Of a stretch of DNA of 64,000 nt, positions 21,907 through 33,900 are shown one piece after another. The stretch covers positions 1,287,845 to 1,351,844 of the forward strand of contig NW_008246070.1 of the NCBI RefSeq assembly GCF_000281045.1. The letters run 5' to 3'. Source of the stretch: Saprolegnia diclina VS20 (Eukaryota; Oomycota; Saprolegniomycetes; Saprolegniales; Saprolegniaceae). The notes beneath the pieces were generated by a model. That model saw nothing but the letters and a program-made list of their open reading frames with translations, was not told where the DNA came from and made no database searches. Position 1 is the first letter of the stretch. Every line of letters begins with the position of its first letter. Position numbers and translations under genes: made by a program.

Positions 21907-24434
21907 TTAGAAGAGCTTGACGTCCTTCTTCTTGGCCTGCTGCTTCCACTTGGGCATCGCGTGGAACTCGGCGACCGTCATCCCAAACACCTTGTCAAAG
22001 TCCCCGGCGCTCAGATAGTTCTCCTTGAGCGCAATGTCGATGCCCTCGACGCCCGAAAGCAGCTGCTCGTACGAAAACGTCTGGCCCGGCGCGGCCACGA
22101 TCATCGGCGCGGCCGGCGGCACGACCTTGCCGATAGCCGGCGCGGCTTCGTGCGTACCCTCGGCCTTGGCCTTCTCCGCACGCATCTTCTGGAGCTTGGC
22201 CTCATACGGGTCGACGAACGCAGGCTGCTCAAAGAAGCTCGCGTCCCAGCCGGCAAAGTGGCACGTAAAGATCGCGGGCTCCTTCCCGGACGCGACCGTG
22301 ATGATGGGCGTGTCGTCGCCGCGGCCGTCGCTCTTGGCCGCGCCGAGGTAGTCCTGCGCCATCTTGGCCGCGCCGCGCTTCTCGGCCTCGTTGGCGCCGT
22401 CGCCGATCCAGAGGAAGAGCGCCGTGTACACGTCGAGGAGGAAGACGTCGTCAATGTTGAGGTCGTCCTGCGCGAACGCGACGACCTCGGTCGCGTCAAA
22501 GAAGCCCGTCATGTTGGTGCAGTGGAAGAGGCGCGGCTCGTGCTGCGCTTCGATGCCGACCTTCTCGGACGGGTACGGGCCCTCGCCACCGAGGAAGCCC
22601 CAGAAAGAACCGTCTTCGCTGCCTTCCGGCACAACCGAGATGCTGCGGTTGAGGCGCAGGATGGACGCAATGCTGCTCGCGACCGACTGCTCCTCCGCGT
22701 TGGAGCTGCGGCCTTGCCACTCGTACACGACACGCGGCGTCACGAGCACGTAGCAGTCGCCCGAGTTGAGGCTCGATGCGACCTCCTCGACCTGCGTCGC
22801 AAACGTGTTGAGCTCCGTCGAGCCCTTGACGTGGTAGAGCGAGACGCCGTCCGTGTCGTACGAGTCTTCGTCGTCGCGGTTCTTGAAGCCCGAGGCCTTG
22901 CCACCGCTGTGCACAATGAGCTTGCCGAGGAAGAGGCGGCGGAAGTGCGCGGGCTCCTTGCCCTGCGTCACGCGCACCTGGACGGGCGACCCGCCCATCT
23001 CGTCGTCGAGGCGCTGCGCCCAGAGCGCGGACGCCGCCTTCTCGTCCTGCGACGACATGCGGCCCTGCCAGTAGTAGATGACGTGCGCGGGCTTGCCGTT
23101 CGTTGGCGTAAACGTCTGCAGCACGACGTAGCTGTCGCCGCCGTAAAACTGGCCGTATGTCTCGGGCGCCACCTCGACCTTCTCCATGTCCTCAATGCGC
23201 CACACCTTGACGACGCTCGAGCCACTCTGACCCGCAAACATGTCGTCGTCTTCGGTCGCCGAGACCGCGTACAAGCTTGCCGCGTTGACGCCGGCGTGGG
23301 CCGGCGACACAAGCGCCTTGGCCTCGACCGCGCCAAACGCGATCGTGCGCGGCGGGTCCCACGCGCGGAAGAGCGTCTTGAACGCGGCGCCTTCGGCACC
23401 GTCGGCGACGCGCGAGATGGGCGTGTGCGCCGCGCGCTTGGTCTGCGCAAGGTACTTAGTCGCGTAGATCATGCCGTTCTTGCGCTCGTCCGCCGACGCG
23501 CCCTTCCCGATCCAGACGTGGAGCGCGTTGCCGCCGTCGACAATAAAGACATCGTCCGAGCTCAAGAGCGCCTTGGTGAGGATGCCGTCGGCCGGCGTCA
23601 CATCGGTCGTCTTCAAGTTGGACGACGCATCGCTGAGCTGAATGAGCTTGATCGCGTTGCGCTGCGCCTTCTCGGCCGCCTCGTCGCTCGGGCCTTCCTT
23701 CGTGACGTTGATAAAGCCGCCAAGCGTCTTCCAGAACGTCGCGTTCTTGGGCTCGTCGTCGAGGAACGTGATAGAGCCGCGGCCGCCGCGCTCATTATTG
23801 TTGAGCTGGCGCACAAAGTCAAGCGCCTTGGCCTTCTCTTGGCGGTTGGCCGTCGGGCCGTTGAACTACGAGATGCATGAGACGCTGTCACGATGAGAAG
23901 AGCAGTGTATCGTCGACGTACGACAAAGATCTGGAGGCCCATGTCGAGGACGTAGACGTCGTCGGTCGTCAGCGACGCGGCCTTGACAGGCACTTCGTTG
24001 ACGCGCACCGTGCGCTTGCCCTTGACCTGGAAGAGCTTGGTGTCGTACTGGTCGCGCACGACGGTCTTGAAGCCGCTCTCAACGCCGCCGGCAAGGTACT
24101 CGATGCCGGTCGCCTTGAAGTACGAGAGGAAGAGGTCGCTCTCGTGGCCTTGGCATTCGCGGTACTGGATCGGGCCGCCGCCGAGCGCTTCGTCGAGCTC
24201 GACCGTCTTGTAGGCCGCGACGCCGCTCTCGTCCTGCGACGTGTCCTTGCCGAGCCAAAAGTGAATGTTCCACGCGAGCGCCGAGCCCTTCTGGAGCGTC
24301 TGGAGGAAGATGTAGCTGTCGCCCGAGTGGAGCTTGTGCAGGTCCTTCTTCACGGGCACCGGCACGAGCTTCTCGATGCGCCACGCCACAAGGCCCGGGC
24401 GCTGACCCACACCGACAAACGCTTGCTCCGCCAT
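21907..24434 (-). CDS. Villin (gelsolin repeats plus headpiece)
   Basis: Two exons (24434-23925 and 23865-21907, 59-nt intron) give about 822 residues, the usual villin size. Successive gelsolin-like repeats are visible, each with a WRIE or similar start and a GDSYI/GDCYV core (LHSGDSYIFLQT, YGGDSYVVLQT, LNSGDCYVLV), and the LxxxDDVFxxD pattern in even repeats (SSDDVFIVD, NIDDVFLLD). The C-terminus is a villin headpiece: YEQLLSGVEGIDIALKENYL, then a Phe-Gly-Met segment and KWKQQAKKKDVKLF with the terminal hydrophobic-Lys pattern. Villins bundle, cap or sever actin filaments with calcium control. The start ATG is in good context and the sequence matches the first gelsolin repeat directly. The long antisense open frame is a codon-bias shadow. 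Confidence 0.93.
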
Positions 24435-25006
24435 CTTGGTTTCTGTACTAGCTTGCTGCTGCTTGGACCGCAGATTGCAAAATGACTCTGATGCCATGTG
24501 GCGCCGCCCGACCAAGCTATCAGTTCTAAGAGGTTTGAAGCAGATGACGTGGCAGCCAACACGCACGCCAGCGACATCCAAATGTGCAATGTATGCGTTG
24601 TGAGAGGTTGTAACATGCGCTGCCCTACCCCGCCTTTAGATACGCCACGACAAACCAGCGACAGCAGCCGGCTCTCACATCGTGCGTCGAACCGACCGGA
24701 CGCAAAGACAAGGCAGGAAGAGGTGGCAGGTGCAGGTACTTGACCACAGCCACAAGTGCAACGTCAAAGGGCAATGTGAGCCGATACTACGCCGGTGTGT
24801 CACCAGCACAGGGACATCGAGCGAGGATGAATCGGCCGCGTCTTGGCAGATCCCGAAGGATGGCGTGGACGTCCTTGGGATGCACTGGGTAATAGCATGT
24901 GCCAAGATGTAGTAGCTTGGCCTTTCTGTTGAAGGCTCGCGCTTGCGCACTATATACATGTATATTGATGGCCTTAGTAGAGCGAGAATGGTACAGAGGA
25001 GGTCGA
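24435..25006. other. Intergenic region villin / PKA
   Basis: About 570 bp upstream of villin and downstream of the kinase on the same strand. It should contain the villin promoter. I see no supported coding frame, repeat or RNA gene. A short TATA-rich stretch (tatatacatgtatat) lies near 24951-24965, just beyond the kinase stop. Confidence 0.4.
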
Positions 25007-26096
25007 CTAAAACTCGGCGAACGGGTCTTTGCCGTTGTAGACGGGCACTGGCGCCTCTTCGTTCGAGTCCGGGTACGGGTCAAAGTTGGACGTGTCGTTG
25101 GGCGTCACGACCTTGGGGATGATGGGCGCGGTGCCTTTCCTTGCCAGCATCGCGTCCCAGTCGACGCCCGAGAAGAACTTGTGCTTCTTGATGTCCTCGA
25201 CGCCGTTCTTGAGGCACCCGTAGCGCTTGGTGAGGTCGGCCGTCAAGAGACGCTTGATGAGCGCCTTGGCGTTCCGGTCAAAGTACCGCGGAAAGTTGAT
25301 CTTGCCGGACAGAATCTGCTGGTAGATGCCCATGGGATCGTCGTCGCAGAACGGCGGCTGGCCCGCGAGCATCTCGTAGATGAGGATGCCCATCGTCCAC
25401 CAGTCGACGCCCTTGCCGTGGCCCTTGTTGAGGAGCACTTCGGGCGCAATGTACTCGGGCGTCCCGCACAGCGTGTACGTCTTGAACGCCACGCGCTTGG
25501 CAAAGCCGAAATCCGTAATCTTGATAAAGCCTTCTTGGTCCAGAAGGAGGTTCTCGGGCTTGAGGTCGCGGTAGATAAAGTCCTGGCTGTGGAGGTACTC
25601 GAAGATCGACACGACCTGCGTCGCGTAAAACTTGGTCGTGTTGAAGTCAAAGCGCCCGGCTTTCCGAAGGTGCGTAAAGAACTCGCCGCCAATGACGTAC
25701 TCGAGCACCATGTACAAGCACTTGGCGTCCTGGAACGTGCCCGCGAGGTTCACAATGAACGGATGGTCCAAGCACATGAGGATTGTCTTTTCCGAGATCA
25801 TGTGCTCGACCTACATAGCACAATGAGGACGCGAAGAGACGCCGTCTGTATGTACTTGCTGCAGCCGGATGATCTCGGCCTTCTTGAGGATCTTGATGGC
25901 CCAGAAGGAGCCCGTGGCCTACGCGGCGAAATCGTCTTGGCGTGCGCCATGCCATGCGCGGTACCTTGTGCGTCGCAAAGCGCACGCGGCCAAACGACCC
26001 GGTGCCCAAGGTCACGCCGAACTCAAAGTGGGCAATGTCGAGCGGGCCCGGGAGCTTGTTGCTGGGCTTGGTCGTCGTTCCTTCGGGCGTCGCCAT
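25007..26096 (-). CDS. cAMP-dependent protein kinase catalytic subunit-like (AGC kinase)
   Basis: Three exons (26096-25965, 25918-25856, 25810-25007) with 46- and 45-nt introns encode about 332 residues. All kinase motifs are present: glycine loop GTGSFGRV, the ATP-binding lysine in WAIKILKK, the alpha-C Glu region (MISEKTIL), YRDLKPENLL, DFGFAKR, the activation-loop threonine in KTYTLCGTPEYIAPE, and WWTMGILIYEML. The C-terminal tail ends DPFAEF, matching the PKA-type hydrophobic motif FxxF at the extreme C-terminus. That ending and the length favour PKA over AKT or S6K, which have longer tails. In oomycetes PKA-like signalling is linked to zoospore behaviour; that is background and not shown here. 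Confidence 0.9.
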
Positions 26097-26702
26097 GAGC
26101 CAGCGGCCTGCTTCTCGTCGACCTCGGCCGATACGAAAACTGGTTTCGGACCCGACAGCGTCGGGAGCCAAGGGTCGCTGACAAAAACGGCAGAAAAAAA
26201 GGATCGAAGATTAGCCGCGCGCCAAACGACGCGTCACGACGCCAAAAAGGGGTACGCGCGTCAAAAAGGGGTGCATCTCATCATCCACTGCGTTGGTTGC
26301 CGCTACGATACGAATGTACAAGGAGGCCTATCCGTCCCAACCACATGCATTTGCCGACGAGAGCTCGGGCATTGACAAGCAGCCTGTCTATGCACACGTG
26401 GAGTACGGCGGTACGTACCCCTTTATGGCACGCGCCGCTGTAAGATCGCATGCTTGGATCCGGTATCCGGAAAATCGAAGCTCAAGATACCGTTTTGATC
26501 GCGCAGAGGTCGCTGGACCTGCGGCGGCTTTGGCGCTGACCACGAGGCGAAGAAGACGGAGACGGTAGTCGCCGGACGACAGTGTGAGCTGGTAATGGAG
26601 TGACTTGCGATGGCGTTAAGCTGGCGGCTTTGGCTTTCGAAATTCAATTCTTTTTTTGGAAGGTTTCGCCTACCGAAGTTCGAAGATCGAGGATACGCGG
26701 CG
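26097..26702. promoter_or_regulatory. Divergent promoter region with TATCCGGA element
   Basis: About 600 bp between the kinase start (-) and a coiled-coil gene (+). At 26457-26472 the overlapping elements GGATCCGG and TATCCGGAAA occur, a variant of the palindrome found in other divergent gaps of the window. Short open frames within 26293-26568 have no recognised content. Confidence 0.35.
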
Positions 26703-27941
26703 ATGGACGACGATGTCCTCTTCGATGCACTCGACGTGCAGGCGACGCCCGAGATGGCCGAGCCGACGCGTCTCGAGCAGCCCAAGACCGAGATGGCGAT
26801 GTATATGCCAGCGTCGAATGGACCGGACATCAAGGACCGCGTGTACATGGAGCAGATCTTGACGTTGACAAGCCAAGTCGGCCAGTTAAAAGCATCCGCG
26901 GCCGAGTTTACCACTGCACGCGTGCAAAGCGCGGCCGAGCTGTCCACGTACGCAGCTTCTTGTCGCGCGGTGGGCGCTCATGCTAGCGTAGGCTACGGCA
27001 GCAGCTGGACCGGCACGAGTCGGCCGCCAAGCACCTCAAGCAGATGCTCAAAAACATCAGCGACAAATACACGGCGCTACAAAACGAGCACAAGAGCACG
27101 AAAGAGGAGGCGGACGAGCAACGAACGCTCCTCACGTCGGCCACAGAGCGCGTCGTTCTACTCGAAGGTCAAGTGACAGCGTATGAAGCGCAGCGTGAAC
27201 AATGGGTCCAGCTCCAAGCAGCGCACGACGACGTGCGACGAGAGCTCTCGCAGGCGACAGCGGAGCGCGATGCGTGGCAACGCCAGGTGGTGCATTTCGA
27301 AGGCGTCGAAGCCGCCAACGAGCAACTGCGCAGTGACGCCGCCACGATTGCGCTCGAGCACGAGCTGGCGCGAAAGCGGATGCACCACATCATCAAGGAG
27401 CTGCGCAAGTCGCTCGCAGAAGAGCGGGCCCGCCAGCCGCCGTCGCCGGTAGTCATCTCGACGCCACTGGCTGTCAAGTGCATTCACGTGGCCGAGCCCA
27501 TCGATAGCGCAGCAGACGTCGTCTCGGAGTTTGCGCTGCGCATCGAGGGCCTTTTACAGGCAAACGCGCTCTTGACCGAGCGCCTTCGGTTCTCAGAGGA
27601 GAACACGCGGCTGCTGGCAACCGACTTGGAGAAAAAGCGGTTGCTGTTGAGCCACCTCACGCGCACGGCGATGACGGTACCGCCGCGATGGCCTTCATGC
27701 CTTATACACCAATGCTAGGAGGACATGGACGATATGCATACGCTGGCCAAGGCGATGTACACCGAGCGTCTCGAGACGGCCAATGCGCTACTCCTGGCCT
27801 TGTTGCGCGAGAACGCGGCGCTCAAGGTACACCCAACGCCGCTGAGGGATTTTGCTCCGTGTCGACTAGGCGCGGGCGCCACTGGGGCCACTGCCGCTCG
27901 CCGACGGGCAAGCGCTACATGCAATGTACCGTGCCCTGTAG
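26703..27941 (+). CDS. Coiled-coil protein of unknown function
   Basis: Four exons (26703-26947, 26992-27676, 27719-27826, 27870-27941) join in phase into about 369 codons. The N-terminal 60 residues are acidic and Met/Pro-rich (MDDDVLFDALDVQATPEMAE). From about residue 60 to 330 the sequence is almost continuous heptad-type helix, for example VYMEQILTLTSQVGQLK, SAAKHLKQMLKNISDKY, and ERVVLLEGQVTAYEAQREQW. A second helical part ends in LLLALLRENAALK. The short last exon is Ala/Leu/Pro-rich. Centrosomal or axonemal coiled-coil proteins look like this, but there is no family signature I can name. Introns are 42-44 nt and the last stop lies only 40 bp from the stop of the convergent calcium-channel gene. 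Confidence 0.72.
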
Positions 27942-27981
27942 CAAACGTGGATGACAGTGGAAACATGCATATGCAAGGGGC

Positions 27982-30900
27982 TTAAAGATCCCGAAGCTTG
28001 GACGTAATGAGTTCCGTGAGCTCACGCACTTGGTCCTTGAGCTGCTCAATGTCCGAGTCGTTGGCGACATCGCGGTTCTTGGGGATCCACGACATCTCTT
28101 TGGCCTGGACCTTCTGGTACACGAACGACTCGGTGCCGTTCATGTCGGTCGTCGGCTTGCCCTTGAGGTACATGATGAAGAAGAAGTAGTGCCACAGGTT
28201 GTGCTCTTCGTTCGTGTGGCGCGCAAAGTTGTCGCGGAGGCCAAGGCGAATGCCCGCGTACTCAATGTCGTCCTTGGACGTGTTGCACACGAGACACGAG
28301 TTCATGGCCGTCCGGTCCTTCTCTTCGGCCGCCTCACGCAGCGCGCCGAACGCATCGATGATGATACCCATGATGACGTTCATGAGGAAAAGCAGCACGA
28401 TGATGAAGAAGAAGAGGTCGTAAACGACGCGGAAGAAGAACTTGACCGGCTCCGTGTAGTCGAGCGGGTGGTCGATCGACCCCGTCATGTAGTCGCCAAT
28501 GCCGCCGCCACTCAGCAACCCTACCCAAGCAACCTAGTGAAGCCGAGTCGAGCTAGTAGCACGCTCGTACCGTAGTGCATGTAGACAAAGAAGCACTGCA
28601 TCATCGACGAGCACTGCGCGTTCGCGTCGCCTTCCATCATTTCCGCTTGGAAGAAGAAGAACCCGATGAGCGAGAAGACGTAGATGACGATCGCGCCAAA
28701 TGCCATCGTCATGCCCAGCGGCGCCAAGTTGAACGTGACGGCCTTGAGCTACACATAACCATGAGTTATATGAGACAATCTCTCGAGGATTATATATCGT
28801 ACAATGTTGGCGAGACGGGCATTCGTGCCGAGGAGGTCGAGCAGCGGGACACCATAAAAGAGGTACCCATACGAGAGACACGAGCGCGCAAGCCCAATGT
28901 ACGCGCAGAGCGTGTAGATGGTGAAGATAACGACCACGTCCGAGACCAGCGTGTCGAATACGACGTTGTACCAGAATAGCAGCCGGGCGCACCCGAGCTT
29001 CTTGTTGATCGCGTGGTCTTCGACAATGTACATAAAGTGCAAGGTGCCGGCAATGCGGCGGAGGCACCGGAAGCACGAGTAGATGAAGAAGAGGAGCGCG
29101 AGCACGGCGTTGATCTGCGTCACGACGTCGTCCGTGCCAAAGACGAGGATGATGACGATAAAGACGCCCGCGAGCACCGCTACGCAGCATCCTCGTGAGC
29201 GAATGCCACTATGTTAATGCCGCCCGTACCAAAGACAAACAGCAGGTCCAAAATCGCCGTCACAACGCGCTGCTTGACGTCGGCCCACTGCAGCATGTAC
29301 AGCTTCATTGGCTCGATTTGCTGCTTGGCCATGTGGAACGACATGCTGGTCGCAATGTGGAAGATCCACAGCGACGTGCAAATGAGCGCGAAAATCACGC
29401 CAAACGCGTAAAACACCGCTTGCACCTATAATACGTCATACAACGTGGCCTCGAGATACGAGCTCGTACGTTGGCTTCCATCGAGGGCAGCAGCGTCGCC
29501 TCGTCCATCTCCATGCCGAGCACCATGATAAAGTTGAGGAAGAGACACAAAATGAACATCCACCGACGGAGCGCGAGGCTGTGGCCGGCCATCCACGCGT
29601 ACAAGCGCGAGTCGGCGAGCGCGTGCCGCGTCTTGAGCTCCTCGTCGATCGTCCTAGCACAATGATCACATAAATCACATTGATACATTGATACAAACGG
29701 GACGTACCGCGCTGCCTTGGACGTAAAGACCGAGAGAGCGTTTTCTGTGCCCATCTCCATCGCGTCCAGAAGCCGCTTCTGCTCCGGACGCTGGAGGTAC
29801 TTGGCTTCCGGCGGCTTGGGAAAGTAGACGGCCACGTTGGCGTCGCCGCGCACGATCTGAATCGAGATCGTTTGGCCCGCGAAAAAGTCGACGTCGCTGT
29901 TCTCGAGGTCCTTCCACTGCTTGGCGAACGCTGCGAGTGCCACGTCATTGCACGCCAACAGCGCATACGCGACGCGGAGAAACTCGATGGACGCTTCAAA
30001 GACTGCATGGCCCAACCGCGTGTCCGATGTCTTGAGCAGCTGGCGGTTGTGCGAGAGGACTGATGCAATGTCGTCGGGCGGCAGCAAGCGCGAGAGCGGA
30101 ATGTGCACGACGGCGTCGCTGCGGCACTCGGTCATCGCCAGAAGCACTTCGCTCGCGTTTTTGCGCAACTTGGCGGCGGCGACGCGGTCCGCGGCCGGCA
30201 CGTCGCGCGTGTCGAGCACGAGCAGCGCACACCACTTGGGCACGATGCTCTCGGTCAGAATCGCTTGGTTCTCCAAGCACGGCCCTTGGCACGCCTCGCT
30301 CAGGAACGCAAACACCTTGGAGAGCACCTTCATGTCCGTGGGTTCAAACCGAAGCCCGCGGCTGCAAATCGCACTGAGAAGCTCGATCGCGCTGTCGAGA
30401 AAACTCTGTGGCGGTCGAATCGTCGTCGAGCGCATGAGCGCTTGCCAGTCGTGGTGGTGGTTCTCGCAAAGCAGTTGGAGCAGCGTGAGCGCTGAAATCG
30501 CACCGTCGAGGACCACGTCGTGGTGCGTGTGGGCGGCCACGGCGTGCGTCTGCGCTTCGACGTGCTGCATGAGGAAGGTGGCGACCAGTAGCTGCTGCTC
30601 GGGCGAGCTCGCGTCCAGTGACGCGTACAGTGCGTCCTGCGCCGCGTCGTACCCATCCGCGAGGAACTCGGCGAGCAGCTGCAGCGTCATTGCACTCAGC
30701 ACGGGGTTGGTGGCGTCCCGCATCGCCCGCTGGATGCACGTGAGGACGACCTTGGCCACGTCGACCTTGACGGCGACCGCGAGCGTCTTGCGCCAGATCG
30801 CGGCGGCTTGCAATAGCACCTTCTCGTCCGGCTCGTCGTCGGATGTGGCTTTCATACGCTTGGCCCGCAGTGCGTGCACGAGGAAGCCGAGCGCCAGCGT

Positions 30901-33900
30901 CCACGACGGCGTCTCCTGCAGCACAAGCTGTGCGAGCGCCTGGAGGAGCGCGGTCGCGTCCACCATGCTCGTCAGCGTCTGCTTCCACGAGGTCGCGACT
31001 TGGTCGAGGTCCAGCACAATGGGCGCCAGCGAGTGTCCGGACGACGGCTGGCGCGCAATGTCGATCGACCGGTACTTTTCGCCGTGGAAGGTACGGGTCG
31101 AGAGCCACTTGCGCGGGCCGGAGAGGAGCCCTTCGACGTTGCCGCTCGTGAGCGTCGTCGGCGTCTTGTGCGCCTTGGGCTTGACGTTCCAGTCCTGCTT
31201 GGAGAGCACGATCGCGAGGAGGTCGTGGGTCGTTGGCGCCACCGCCTTGGGCTCGCAACGGAGCAAGAACTCGGCCACGTGCACGACGTGCGCGACCTCG
31301 TCTTCGTTCGAGACAAAGTGGGCGATCTGGCCGTGGGCGTGGACCACCGACGGCTCGAGAAGCGGCAGCTGCTCCTTGAGAATCGGCGCCATGCACTCGA
31401 CGACGGTCTGCCGCACAAACTCGCGAAAGTGGCCTTGGCACAAGCCGGCGCTCTTCTCGAGCCCGGCCTTTTGCAAATCGCGTGCGACGCGGCGCTGGGC
31501 CCAGACGAGCGCGGCCATGTGCGGGCACAGCTCCGGCCGCTGGAGACGCGCCACCATTTCTTCCAGCGTGACCGTCGTGTGCACGCACGTGAACCGCGCG
31601 TGGTCCTTGATGAGCGTCTCGAGGAGGTCGTGGATGGCCGTTAAGAGCGGCGTGATCGACGCGCCGTGAAAGTCGAGCACGAGCGGCTGCTTGCGCGTCT
31701 CGACAAGCGTGTACCAGCCGCGGAGCCAGGGCAAAATACCTTCGAGCACGATGAGCTCGTTCTTGGGCGAGAGGTCGCGGAGCAAGCTGTGGCAGCGCTG
31801 GAAGACGAGCTCGAGCGACGGCAAGGACGACGCCGGCAGCTGCACGACGCCGACCGTGCTCTCAAAGTAGAGGCACGCCATGAGCAGCAGCGACACGCGC
31901 TTGAGCTGGAGCGTCGACCGCTTCTGTAAAAAGAGCTCGAGGAGCCACTGCAGCGAAAAGATGCTCTTGCTCTCGAGGTGGCCAAACATGCTCTCGTGCG
32001 TCTTGCCGTCCGCGACCATCGCGAGCAGCTCGAGCAAGTTGCAGTAGATCGAGAGCTTGGCTTCCGGCATCGGCCCGCTGCTCACGGGACGGGACGACGG
32101 TGACGCCAGCGTCTCGGGCTCGTCCGCGTCCACGAGCGCCAACGTCTGCTTGATGTCGAGATCCGAGTGGAAGAGGTAGAGGTTGATGTCGTGCTTCCAC
32201 TCGGCGCGGGGTGCAATGTTGACGAGCCGGAGCACGACGCGGCCGGCCATTTCGCTCGTCTGCAGATGTTCGAGCAGGATTTGAAAGAGCTATAAGTCCA
32301 CATGTCAATATGGCACCACTTGGACCATAAAGGCAAGGTACCGTTGTAAAGCGCGAGTCGACTGGCATATATGGCGTCGTGCCATGGAGCATCTCGAGCA
32401 CAATGTGGCCGACGCTCTCGACAAACGTCGCATTCGCCTGCACGAGGCGCCCGAGGATCGAGAGGAGCTCCATCTTGGTGTCATCCAGAAGCGCTTGCGG
32501 GTGGCGGAGCATGGCCTTGAGCACCTGCAGAAGCGACTTGGCAAACTTGATGCGGTCGCGGACACACTGCTCCTTGAACTGACGGTACGGGTAGAACGCT
32601 TGGTTGGGGCAAAAGTAGTTTTGCTCGACGTTGAGCGTCTCGTAGTCGGGCACGGTGAACGCGTGCTTGAGCAACGACGTCGTCAAGTAGGACAGAATCC
32701 GCTTGGGTACGTGCGCGAGCAAGAGCAAGTCGACAAGCGACGCGTCCTTGCCCCACTTGTCGCTGAGCCGGCACGCTTGCAATACCGGCGAGAGCGCGCT
32801 CAGAATGTCCTTGCGCTTCCCGCTCGCCTTGTGGAACGACTTTTTCGCGTCTTCTTTGGACAAGGTGAAGCGAATCTCGTGCGCGCGCGCGTCCAAAATG
32901 GTGTTGGCGTCTTTGAGCACTTCGCGGAGCTTCTCGTAGTCGGCGTTCACGCGCTTGAGCTTCATGCAGATGACGTAATCCGTGCGCATCCACGCAAAGT
33001 TGTATGCCGGCAGAATCTGCGCCACGTTGCGCATCGCTGCCTCGGCGAGGAGCCGGTCCGAGTGACACGCGAGCATCGAGAGGTACTGCACCATGACATC
33101 CGAGGCTTCGGGCATATAGTCCATAGTGTACTCGATGCTGCGGAGCACAAAGAGCTGCGTAAACTTGGCAATGACCGCGAGGAGCCGGCGCTGGCACAAG
33201 ACGACCTTGTTGACGCCCATCGAAAGCGACGTCGCGCCGAGGAGGTCGAACGGGTCCATGTCCGAGTGCACGTCCGGGTACACGACCGGCGTGAGCAGCT
33301 CCCAGCTCATGCCCGCCGCAAAGAGCGTCTTGAGCAGCCGGCCGCACATGAAGCTCGGGATCGCCGTGTACCATCCGAGGTCGAGCACGAGGTCGAGGAG
33401 ATCGAGCACGTGGTACACAAACGCAAAGTAGTTGTTGGGCGCTTTTGGGCGGTTGAGCGTGTCGGCAATGAGCGCTTTCACCGACTCTTGCGCGACGGAC
33501 GAGACGTACGCGTTGTCGTCGTCCATGAACCCGAGCGACGCGCGGCTGTCGAGGTTGAGGAACCACGTTGTGAGGCGAATGTCCTGGCTCGCGGTCGTCG
33601 GGGGTGCCAAGTAGAGGTACTGGAAGAGCTGGAGAAAGAGCCCGCGCATCGAGTACGGCAGGCCTTGCATCGCCGGCGACTCGATCACGCGCAGCAAGAG
33701 CGGGAGCGAGAATTTCTTTTGAAAGAGCTTTTGGCACGTCACGTTGGTCTTGACGAGCACTGACACGAGCTTGAGCTGGTGGAGGAACAAGACGCACCAT
33801 TTCTGCGCGCGCTTGGTAAAGCTGTCGGCCCAGAACGTCTTGAGGTGCGGCTGGATCGCGCGGCTGAGCACTTGGAGCGGCACGCGGGCGACGCCGTCTT

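Noticed and set aside
29178-29216. Very short (about 30-nt) intron in the calcium channel transmembrane region
   Set aside because: A GTACG donor at 29229 gives a normal 50-nt intron with correct phase.
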